From DASYKT01 sp963718105 (GTDB lineage: Bacteria > Acidobacteriota > Blastocatellia > Pyrinomonadales > Pyrinomonadaceae): 64,000 nt of DNA. Location: contig OY970352.1 of NCBI GenBank assembly GCA_963718105.1, positions 3,782,001 to 3,846,000 of the forward strand. Reading direction: 5' to 3'. A program made the position numbers and the translations under genes. Below the pieces are notes generated by a model. The model worked only from the letters and a program-made list of their open reading frames with translations. It was not told the DNA's origin and did not search any database. This document shows positions 53,083-59,896 of the stretch, in pieces; position 1 is the stretch's first letter, and each line of letters opens with the position of its first letter.

Positions 53083-53535
53083 ATGAGTGTAATAGATGAT
53101 CTAAAGGCACAAATCACTTCGGGGAGGGTCACATTCGATCTAACTCCGACCGAACCCGATCGTTTGAAAAAAGAATTGCTTGGCGAAAACGCGGGTACGA
53201 CGAAAGTTACCGATAAATTGCAGAATCTTGCGTTGGAAGTGTCCAAGCTTCAGAAAATACAGATAAGTTCGATAATAAGAAACGAAGGTCATCACGGCAC
53301 AGGCCGTGCTTTTGATGTAGGGAATGAGACTATAGCGAAAGCCTTACTTGATGTAGTTGCCACACCTACGAAAGTGGCTGCACTTAAAATCGACGAAATT
53401 ATCTTCGATGCCAAAGTCGCCGACGCTGCCAATGATCGTAATAAATGGAATTTCGATCAAGGAAGAAAACACGTTTACGACGCGGCAACTTTGGATAGGC
53501 ACAAGGATCACATTCATTTTGCGGTTATCGCCTGA
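53083..53535 (+). CDS. M15-like zinc peptidase, unexported
   Basis: Encodes 150 aa with no signal peptide. The C-terminal half has the M15/VanY-type pattern: His71 and Asp78 in GHHGTGRAFDVG (H-x6-D) and His143/His145 in KDHIHFAV (HxH). These bind zinc in D-Ala-D-Ala or L-Ala-D-Glu peptidases, including phage endolysins. The usual SxHxxGxAxD motif appears as NEGHHGTGRAFD. It follows the papain-like gene by 125 nt with a GGAG site. With no export signal it may be released by lysis or by a dedicated secretion route. Wall targeting is inferred. Confidence 0.75.
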   Translation: MSVIDDLKAQITSGRVTFDLTPTEPDRLKKELLGENAGTTKVTDKLQNLALEVSKLQKIQISSIIRNEGHHGTGRAFDVGNETIAKALLDVVATPTKVAALKIDEIIFDAKVADAANDRNKWNFDQGRKHVYDAATLDRHKDHIHFAVIA

Positions 53536-53658
53536 GTTGCGGTCCAAAGGGGCTCGCGAAACGGTTTTATATTTCGATAGAATCGGAAATGTGCGGCTGA
53601 GCTGCAAAATAATCGCAGATCTGTTAGTTGATAAAATCGCCTCGCCTATTTCTACTTT

Positions 53659-53704
53659 GCTGTTAACCGAAGGGTTGTAAGTTCGAGTCTTACCTGCGGA
53701 GCCA
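53659..53704 (+). repeat. Attachment-site copy 3 (tRNA-Asn 3' half)
   Basis: 46 bp identical to the 3' half of tRNA-Asn (18189-18234), from GCTGTTAACCGAAGGG to GCCA. With the terminator that follows it is probably the original chromosomal end of tRNA-Asn, displaced when the island inserted. Confidence 0.93.
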
Positions 53705-53718
53705 ATTTGATGAATAGA

Positions 53719-53755
53719 AAAGCCTGCTTCAGTAAAAAGCAGGCTTTCTATTTTT
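53719..53755 (+). terminator. Terminator after attachment-site copy 3
   Basis: AAAGCCTGCTT (53719-53729) pairs with AAGCAGGCTTT (53737-53747), followed by CTATTTTT. It is likely the original terminator of the tRNA-Asn gene. Region 53756-53907 holds no gene. Confidence 0.8.
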
Positions 53756-53907
53756 GCTTTAAAATCCGGAAAGATCGCTTCCCGCGCAAATCACAAACTT
53801 CACGGATGATTTCGAGCCCGTATTACCTTGGCGGCTAACCGCGTGGTCGCGGGATCCGCGTGGGAATACTTGCAGTGTGTGCTGCTCGCATTCCCACGCC
53901 TTTCTAA

Positions 53908-55290
53908 TTAACGCAATGATTTAAATCCCGCGCGAAGCTCGGAGGTAAAAAGTTCCGGCTGTTCCCAGGCGGCAAAGTGCCCGCCTTTGGGGAGGCGGTT
54001 GTAATGGATAAGTTTGGGAAACGTTTTCTCCGCCCAACTCTTCGGAACTTGATAAAGCTCGTCCGGAAAAGCGCTCACGGCAACCGGAACTGTAACGCCC
54101 TGCGGGGCAAAGAACGCAAGCTTGTTCTCCCAGTACAGGCGGGCCGAAGAAACCCCGGTGTTTGTCAGCCAGTAGAGCGTGATGTTATCGAGGATGTCGT
54201 CACGCGTAAGAGCCTCGGCCTTACCATCGTTAAATACGCGGGCAATAAGCGTGTAACTGCGCGCATCGTGGTCTAGTATCCAGGCGGCCAGGCCGGCCGG
54301 TGAATCATCGATCGCGTACAAGGTTTGCGGCCGTTTGTTCATTTCCTGCGCGTAGGCAAGGCCGTTCTTGAAAAAGAAATCGAGCTGGTCGTACGCCTGC
54401 TTCTCATCGGCTGAGAGGCCGCTAGGTACGGGGCCGCCCTGCAGCGCCTTGAAGATCTCAGGCGGTACGGCGGAGGGCATATTCAGATGGATGCCGAGTA
54501 CTTCCGTCGGGAAAAGCACTGCCAACTGCTCCGTCACCGGGTCACCCCAATCGCCGCCCGAAGCAACAAATTTCGCATATCCCAGGCGCTTCATCAGCAC
54601 TTCCCAGGCACGCGCGATGCGGACCGGGTCCCAGCCTAACTCGGTGGGTTTTCCCGAAAAGCCATAGCCGGGCATCGACGGAATTACGACATCGAACGCG
54701 TCTTCAGGCTTTCCGCCGTGCGCGGTCGGATTCGTCAGCGGATCGATCACCTTCAGTTCCTCCATGATCGAGCCCGGCCACCCGTGCGTGATTATCAGCG
54801 GCAGCGCATTCGGATGTTTCGATTTGACATGGATGAAATGAATGTCGACGCCATCGATGGTGGTCATGAATTGCGGAATGGTTTTTAGTTTCGCCTCGAC
54901 CTTGCGCCAATCATAGTCAGTCGCCCAATAGCTCGCGAGCTTCTGCATCGTCGCCAACTGTACACCTTGGGTGGCGTCCGCCACGAGTTCGCGGCTGGGC
55001 CACTTTGTCGCTTTTACCCGGCGGCGAAGATCGGTCAGCGCTTCTTCCGGAATGTTGATCTGAAAGGGACGGATCGCATCGCCGCCCGCCGGGGTTATTT
55101 CCGCTGCTTTTTGAACTTGTGTCATTGTTTTCTCCTTTTGGTTAGCCGAGACTGCCTGGGCGTTCTGCGCCCGGCCGGTGGCGGCAAATAAAATAATGCC
55201 CATGATTAAGGCGCCTGTTAGGGTGCCAAAAGAGCCGCGTCCGCTCGTTCGGGCTTTTACGTTGTTTGGTTCTTTTTCGAGTGGTGTCAT
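53908..55290 (-). CDS. EHN-type epoxide hydrolase, possibly dual start
   Basis: Encodes 460 aa. An EHN domain (about 70-180: IRPFQINIPEEALTDLRRRV, YWATDYDWRKVEAKL) precedes an alpha/beta hydrolase with HGWPGS oxyanion region (about 168), nucleophile Asp in GGDWGD (about 247) and catalytic His in KGGHFAAWEQPE (about 437). It opens epoxides to diols by an ester intermediate. The ATG at 55290 (GGGAG site) adds a hydrophobic export-like N-terminus, but the internal ATG at 55125 has its own GGAG site and begins MTQVQKAAEIT like the 404-aa paralogue, so an exported and a cytosolic form are possible. An operator-like site lies about 100 bp upstream. Confidence 0.85.
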   Translation of the reverse strand: MTPLEKEPNNVKARTSGRGSFGTLTGALIMGIILFAATGRAQNAQAVSANQKEKTMTQVQKAAEITPAGGDAIRPFQINIPEEALTDLRRRVKATKWPSRELVADATQGVQLATMQKLASYWATDYDWRKVEAKLKTIPQFMTTIDGVDIHFIHVKSKHPNALPLIITHGWPGSIMEELKVIDPLTNPTAHGGKPEDAFDVVIPSMPGYGFSGKPTELGWDPVRIARAWEVLMKRLGYAKFVASGGDWGDPVTEQLAVLFPTEVLGIHLNMPSAVPPEIFKALQGGPVPSGLSADEKQAYDQLDFFFKNGLAYAQEMNKRPQTLYAIDDSPAGLAAWILDHDARSYTLIARVFNDGKAEALTRDDILDNITLYWLTNTGVSSARLYWENKLAFFAPQGVTVPVAVSAFPDELYQVPKSWAEKTFPKLIHYNRLPKGGHFAAWEQPELFTSELRAGFKSLR

Positions 55291-55384
55291 TTTGAATGTT
55301 CTCCCTGATAAAAACTGTTCATTGCACGCTTTTAGATAATTCGGATGCGTTACTTAAACGCCAGTACATCACAAGCTGCAGGGC

Positions 55385-55430
55385 GAAGATATTAGACGAT
55401 GGTATTGGTCGATACCATCGTATAGGTTGC
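55385..55430 (-). promoter_or_regulatory. Operator-like site, copy 1
   Basis: An inverted repeat GATGGTAT-n6-ATACCATC (55398-55419) with flanks GATATTAGAC and GTATAGGTTGC closely matches copy 2 at 59661-59703. It lies about 110 bp before the start of the 460-aa epoxide hydrolase. It is probably the binding site of the nearby FixJ/LuxR regulator. Confidence 0.6.
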
Positions 55431-55444
55431 ATAGGTTGCAAAGA

Positions 55445-56518
55445 TCAATAGCTATCGACTTCGACGATTGCGTCGGCAAAAGCCTGCGGGGCTTCCCGCG
55501 GCAGATCGTGCCCGGTACCGCCGTTGATCGTCCGATGTGAATATTTACCGGTGAACTTTTTTGCATACGCCGCCGGCTCAGGATGCGGTGCGCCGTTGGC
55601 ATCGCCTTCAAGCGTGATAGTTGGAACGGTGATCGCCGGGCCGGCAGCGAGCTTCTTTTCCAGCTCGTCATATTGCGATTCGCCTTGAGTCAGTCCCAGC
55701 CGCCAGCGGTAATTATGGATCACGATCTCGACGTGGTCCGGATTGTCGAAAGCGGCTGCGCTGCGATCGAAAACGGCATCGTCAAAATTCCACTTTGGCG
55801 AAGCGAGCTGCCAAATAAGTTTGGCAAAGTCGCGCCGGTATTTTTCATATCCTGCGCGGCCGCGTTCCGTGGCGAAATAATATTGGTACCACCACTGAAG
55901 CTCCGCACCCGGCGGCAGCGGCGTCCTGTTGGCTGCCTGGCTGCCGATCAGATAACCGCTCACCGACACCATTGCTTTGCAGCGCTCCGGCCAGAGCGCA
56001 GCGACGATGTTGGCCGTCCGCGCGCCCCAGTCAAATCCGGCGACGATCGCCTTATCGATCTTGAGCGCGTCCATCAATGCGATCGTGTCGAGCGCCAGCG
56101 CGGCCTGCTGGCCGTTGCGCGGCGTCTTACTGGAAAGAAAGCGTGTGGTGCCGTATCCGCGCAAGTAAGGGACGATCACCCGGTAGCCCTTAGCTGCCAG
56201 CCTTGGCGCAACATCGACAAAACTGTAAATGTCGTACGGCCAGCCGTGCAGAAGAATTACCGCGCGTCCGCTGCCGGGTCCGAGGCCGGGCCCGGCCTCG
56301 GCATAGCCGATATTTAGAACACCGGCGTCGATCTGTTTCAGCGGGCCGAACGTCGTCGTTGGCGTTGTTAGCGCATCGGCTTGTTTTATATCGCCCGCCT
56401 GCGCCTGCGCGAGACCGGGCCCGACAAACGGGGCAAACCGGCCAAACTGGGTTGCCAGAAAAGCCATAACCGAGGTGCTCAAAAACCGGCGGCGGTTAAG
56501 GTTGATCTCTTCAAACAT
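55445..56518 (-). CDS. Tat-exported alpha/beta hydrolase
   Basis: Encodes 357 aa. A Tat signal (LNRRRFLSTSVMAFLATQFG) exports it folded. The fold has LHGWPYDIYSF (oxyanion), nucleophile Asp in VAGFDWGARTANIVAAL (about 165), and His in GGTGHDLPREAPQ (about 340). The Asp nucleophile in a GxDxG-type elbow suggests an epoxide hydrolase or haloalkane dehalogenase-like enzyme rather than an esterase. It lacks the EHN domain of its three neighbours. No ribosome site is strong (GGAG about 5 nt upstream of the ATG). It lies between two EHN hydrolases in the same orientation; substrates unknown. Confidence 0.8.
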   Translation of the reverse strand: MFEEINLNRRRFLSTSVMAFLATQFGRFAPFVGPGLAQAQAGDIKQADALTTPTTTFGPLKQIDAGVLNIGYAEAGPGLGPGSGRAVILLHGWPYDIYSFVDVAPRLAAKGYRVIVPYLRGYGTTRFLSSKTPRNGQQAALALDTIALMDALKIDKAIVAGFDWGARTANIVAALWPERCKAMVSVSGYLIGSQAANRTPLPPGAELQWWYQYYFATERGRAGYEKYRRDFAKLIWQLASPKWNFDDAVFDRSAAAFDNPDHVEIVIHNYRWRLGLTQGESQYDELEKKLAAGPAITVPTITLEGDANGAPHPEPAAYAKKFTGKYSHRTINGGTGHDLPREAPQAFADAIVEVDSY

Positions 56519-56556
56519 ATCTCACTCCTTTTTCCGGGCTCATGAACGAAAGGGCA

Positions 56557-58266
56557 TCACTTCACCAGCGTGAGAAGCGGCTTCCCTTTTTCGACGGTAT
56601 ACGTGGCGAGTTCCGCGCCGTTGCCGCTGCCGATGTTCTTTGCGGTGTGGACACTTCCGGCGGGGACGAATAAAACGTCACCTGCCTTGACCTTAAAAGT
56701 CTTACCGTCGATCTCGTATTCCAGTTCGCCTTCGATGACATAAATGATCTCTTCGCCGAAATGTGTATGCCTGGGCGCGACATATCCTGGATCGAAATCG
56801 ACGCGCACCTGGACGACCTCGCGCCCGGGTATGCTCAGGTCGTGCCGCTGCAGATCGGTGCGTTTGCTTCCCGGCTGCGGGGCCGGCATGACACTGCTTC
56901 CGGTCATCGGCCGTGGAGTGTCGCCGGACCTTAATTGCCGGAACGCCGCCCTCAGTTCCGCGGCAAAAAGCTCCGGCTGTTCCCAAGCCGCGAAGTGCCC
57001 GCCCTTATCGACCTCGTGAAAATAGATCAGGTTTTTATAGGCGCGCCGGGCCCAGGTTTCCGGCGGCCGGTATACATCTTCTGGAAATACAGTGATGGCT
57101 ACCGGCAATGAGATCTCAGTCGTTTTCCACGCCGCCGAAATGATCGCGCTGCGTCCGCCGTTCTCCCAGTACAAACGGGCTGATGATGTCGCGCTGTTGG
57201 TCAGCCAGTACAGCGTGATGTTATCGAGCACGTCGTCTTTCGTCGGGGAGGCGGCGGGTTCGTCGCCGTACTTCCATTGCGAGAAACCGGGATGCACGAG
57301 CATCCACGCCGCCAGGCCGGCCGGAGAGTCTGTCGCGCCGTAACCGACGGCCTGCGGCCGCGCGGTCATCATCGTGAAGTAAGCTGAGCCTCCCTTCATT
57401 CCGTACGCCCTAAGCGTGTCAAGCACCGAGCGTTCCTGTTCGGAAAGTCCCGCCGGTGCCGGGCCGCCGGCCAGCGCTGCGCCTACCTCGGGCGGCACGG
57501 TTGCCGGCAGATTGAGGTGGATACCGAGCAGCCCTGCCGGTGCCTGGCGAGCCATCTCGCTTGAGATCGGCGCGCCCCAATCGCCGCCCTGTGCCGCGTA
57601 GCGCTGATACCCAAGGCGCTTCATCAGCTCTGCCCAGGCTTTGGCAATGCGTTCCGGGCCCCATCCAGTGCCGGCCGGCTTGCCCGAAAAGCCGTAGCCC
57701 GGTACCGACGGCATGACAATGTCGAAGGCGTCTTCGGCCTTGCCTCCATGCGCAACCGGGTCCGTAAGCGGGCCGATCACTTTTAATAATTCGATCACCG
57801 ATCCCGGCCAACCGTGCGTGATGATCACCGGCAGCGCGTTCGGATTTTTTGAGCGGACATGAATGAAATGAATGTCCACTCCATCGATATTCGTGACAAA
57901 TTGCGGCAGGGCGTTTAGCTTCGCTTCCGCCTTGCGCCAGTCATAGCCTTTGCCCCAATACCGCACCAGCTCCTGCAGCTTCGCCAACTGCACGCCCTGC
58001 GACCCGTCGGCGACGGTTTCCTTATCGGGCCAGCGCGTCGCCGTGACCCTGCGGCGAAGATCGGCGAGCGCCTCTTTGGGAGTGTTCACGCGAAACGGAC
58101 GTATCGCATTGTTATCGACACCCGGGCTTTGAGCCTGGCCGGACACGGCCATCAAGCAAAGGCCTAGAGAGAATGTGCTAATTAAAATTGCGATATTGCG
58201 AGATGCCGCGCGGCATAAAGTTGAATGATCCATCGTTACTTTTTCTGAATGCTTTAGAGCTGTCAT
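56557..58266 (-). CDS. EHN epoxide hydrolase fused to a cupin domain
   Basis: Encodes 569 aa. A hydrophobic signal-like segment (about 25-45) precedes the EHN domain (about 55-160). The hydrolase core carries HGWPGSVIELL (about 150), nucleophile Asp in GGDWGA (about 228) and His in KGGHFAAWEQPE (about 424). Residues 470-569 add a cupin: DFDPGYVAPRHTHFGEEIIYVIEGELEYEIDGK and GDVLFVPAGSVHTAKNIG, with the metal-binding HxH...E and later His of the family. Fusion of a hydrolase with a cupin is unusual; the cupin might bind a product or add a second chemical step. A GGAG site lies 10 nt upstream of the ATG. Confidence 0.85.
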   Translation of the reverse strand: MTALKHSEKVTMDHSTLCRAASRNIAILISTFSLGLCLMAVSGQAQSPGVDNNAIRPFRVNTPKEALADLRRRVTATRWPDKETVADGSQGVQLAKLQELVRYWGKGYDWRKAEAKLNALPQFVTNIDGVDIHFIHVRSKNPNALPVIITHGWPGSVIELLKVIGPLTDPVAHGGKAEDAFDIVMPSVPGYGFSGKPAGTGWGPERIAKAWAELMKRLGYQRYAAQGGDWGAPISSEMARQAPAGLLGIHLNLPATVPPEVGAALAGGPAPAGLSEQERSVLDTLRAYGMKGGSAYFTMMTARPQAVGYGATDSPAGLAAWMLVHPGFSQWKYGDEPAASPTKDDVLDNITLYWLTNSATSSARLYWENGGRSAIISAAWKTTEISLPVAITVFPEDVYRPPETWARRAYKNLIYFHEVDKGGHFAAWEQPELFAAELRAAFRQLRSGDTPRPMTGSSVMPAPQPGSKRTDLQRHDLSIPGREVVQVRVDFDPGYVAPRHTHFGEEIIYVIEGELEYEIDGKTFKVKAGDVLFVPAGSVHTAKNIGSGNGAELATYTVEKGKPLLTLVK

Positions 58267-58349
58267 GTGTTTTTCTCCTGTGAGTTCATCTGAATGTGTT
58301 TGCGCGCGGGGAGTATCAGGCGCTGCCGGTACTCCCCCGCCACTGCAAA

Positions 58350-59564
58350 TTAACGCAGTGTTTTGAAAGCCGTTCGGAGTTCGTCAGTGAGAAGTTCCGG
58401 TTGTTCCCAGGCGGCAAAGTGGCAGCCTTTGGGAAGCCGGTTGTAATGAATAAGCTTGGGATATGCTTTCTCTGCCCAACTTCTCGATACTGTATAGATC
58501 TCGTCCGGGAAAACGCTCACGGCCACCGGGATGCCGACGTTCTTCGGGGCGAAGAAACTCGATTTGTTCTCCCGGTACAGACGGGCCGAAGAAATCGCCG
58601 TGTTCGTCAGCCAGTAGAGCGTCATGTTGTCGAGAATGTCGTCCCGCGTGAGGCCCTCGCTCTGGCCGTCGAAGACACGCGAGATGAGTTTGTAGCTGCG
58701 TATGTCATGGTCGAGGATCCAGGCGGCCAATCCGATCGGTGAATCCGCGATCCCGTAGAGCGTCTGCGGATGGTTCGCCATCTGCTGAGCGTAAGACAGG
58801 CCGTTCTTATAGAAATCTACGAGATGGTCATACGACTCCTTTTCCTCGGCCGAGAGGTCGGCCGGCGGCGGTGTGCCGGTAAAGGCCGCCTGGTCGATTT
58901 CAACCGGGACCGCGCCGGCCATGTTGGTGTGGATCGCAAGCAATTCCGGAGGGGCCTGTACTCCCATCAGATCGACGATAAGCGCACCCCAATCGCCGCC
59001 CTGCGCGACGAACTTGCTGTATCCGAGGCGCTTCATCAGCGTGGTCCAGGCACTTGCGATTTGAGTGGGCCCCCATCCGGTTGCGGTAGGCTTGCCGGAA
59101 AATCCGTAACCCGGCATCGAGGGGATCACCACGTCGAAGGCGTCTTCTGCTTTTCCGCCGTAGGCTGCCGGATCGGTCAGCGGGCCGATGACCTTCATTA
59201 ATTCAATGACCGAGCCGGGCCAGCCATGAGTAAGGATCATCGGAAGCGCGTTCGTTTCTTTTGAACGAACATGAATAAAATGAATGTCCAGTCCGTCAAT
59301 TTCGGTGATAAAGTTCGGGAGGGCCTTCAGTTTCGCCTCGCATGTGCGCCAATCGTAGCCGGTCGCCCAATATTCGGCGAGTTTCTGCATGGTCGCAAGC
59401 TGCACTCCTTGCGACGTATCTGCGACCGGTTCTTTTTCCGGCCAATTGGTCGCCGCAACCCGGCGGCGAAGATCGGTAAGCGCCTCTTCCGAAAAGTTGA
59501 TGTTAAAGGGACGGATCGATTCGCCGGCCTGAGTAGTTTCTGCTGCTTTTTGAGCTTGTGTCAT
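58350..59564 (-). CDS. EHN-type epoxide hydrolase, cytosolic
   Basis: Encodes 404 aa with no signal peptide. EHN domain at about 15-115, HGWPGSVIELMKV (about 112), nucleophile Asp in GGDWGALIVD (about 190) and His in KGCHFAAWEQPE (about 380; Cys replaces a Gly before His). It is very close to the 460-aa protein apart from the N-terminus, and carries a strong AAGGAG site. It is the first of four hydrolase genes on the minus strand from 59564 downward. An operator-like site lies 100-140 bp upstream. All four are probably one regulon under the kinase and regulators encoded on the other side. Confidence 0.87.
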   Translation of the reverse strand: MTQAQKAAETTQAGESIRPFNINFSEEALTDLRRRVAATNWPEKEPVADTSQGVQLATMQKLAEYWATGYDWRTCEAKLKALPNFITEIDGLDIHFIHVRSKETNALPMILTHGWPGSVIELMKVIGPLTDPAAYGGKAEDAFDVVIPSMPGYGFSGKPTATGWGPTQIASAWTTLMKRLGYSKFVAQGGDWGALIVDLMGVQAPPELLAIHTNMAGAVPVEIDQAAFTGTPPPADLSAEEKESYDHLVDFYKNGLSYAQQMANHPQTLYGIADSPIGLAAWILDHDIRSYKLISRVFDGQSEGLTRDDILDNMTLYWLTNTAISSARLYRENKSSFFAPKNVGIPVAVSVFPDEIYTVSRSWAEKAYPKLIHYNRLPKGCHFAAWEQPELLTDELRTAFKTLR

Positions 59565-59660
59565 TTTTTGTTCTCCTTATTATTATCTTTTTGGTTTTAC
59601 CTGCTGGACCTATTTGGTCGCGTTATAAATGCGAGTAAATCACAAGCAAAAAGGCAAAAG

Positions 59661-59703
59661 ATATTGGACTAAGGTATTGGTCGATACCTTGGTATAAGCT
59701 GCG
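59661..59703 (-). promoter_or_regulatory. Operator-like site, copy 2
   Basis: AAGGTAT-n6-ATACCTT (59671-59690), with the six central bases TGGTCG the same as in copy 1, flanked by GATATTGGAC and GGTATAAGCTGC. The distance to the 404-aa hydrolase start matches copy 1's distance to its gene within about 5 bp. The preceding AGTAAATCACAAGC also matches copy 1's flank, so the whole promoter was duplicated. Confidence 0.65.
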
Positions 59704-59822
59704 TTGGAAATTACTTCAGGCGGGGTTTGGCGGCAATGATCGACTGCGGGGCGGCAGAAGCCGACACCATATCACTTGTTGCGAACAGCGCACTTTTACA
59801 CCGCTGCTGATGGTTTCGTTCA

Positions 59823-59850
59823 GGTGTTGGACCGATACCAAAGTATGATA
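59823..59850 (+). promoter_or_regulatory. Operator-like site, copy 3, upstream of the kinase
   Basis: GGTGTTGGACCGATACC followed by AAAGTATGATA resembles copies 1 and 2 (GGTATTGGTCGATACC then nnnGTATA). It lies 45-75 bp before the kinase ATG, so the kinase operon may be autoregulated. Confidence 0.5.
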
Positions 59851-59896
59851 GATATTTAGGAGTTAAAAAGTGCATTCTGTTAAGGAGGTTTGCTAA

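Larger units (their letters stand above)
41362..53704. mobile_element. Genomic island segment 2 between two tRNA-Asn 3' copies
   Basis: Delimited by att copies at 41362 and 53659. It carries only four genes in one orientation (1867, 1552, 214 and 150 aa) and no recombinase, so it would depend on the integrase of segment 1 or another in trans (a cis-mobilisable or satellite-like arrangement). Copy 3 matches the tRNA end exactly, while copy 2 has two changes. Confidence 0.65.

Noticed and set aside
41362..53704. Att copies 2 and 3 as further tRNA-Asn genes
   Set aside because: Both lack the D-arm and 5' acceptor strand, so no functional tRNA can form; they are attachment-site copies.
53908..59564. 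Four hydrolases as one recent gene amplification
   Set aside because: Two EHN copies are very close, but the cupin fusion and the Tat hydrolase differ in domains and length, so only part of the array is a recent duplication.
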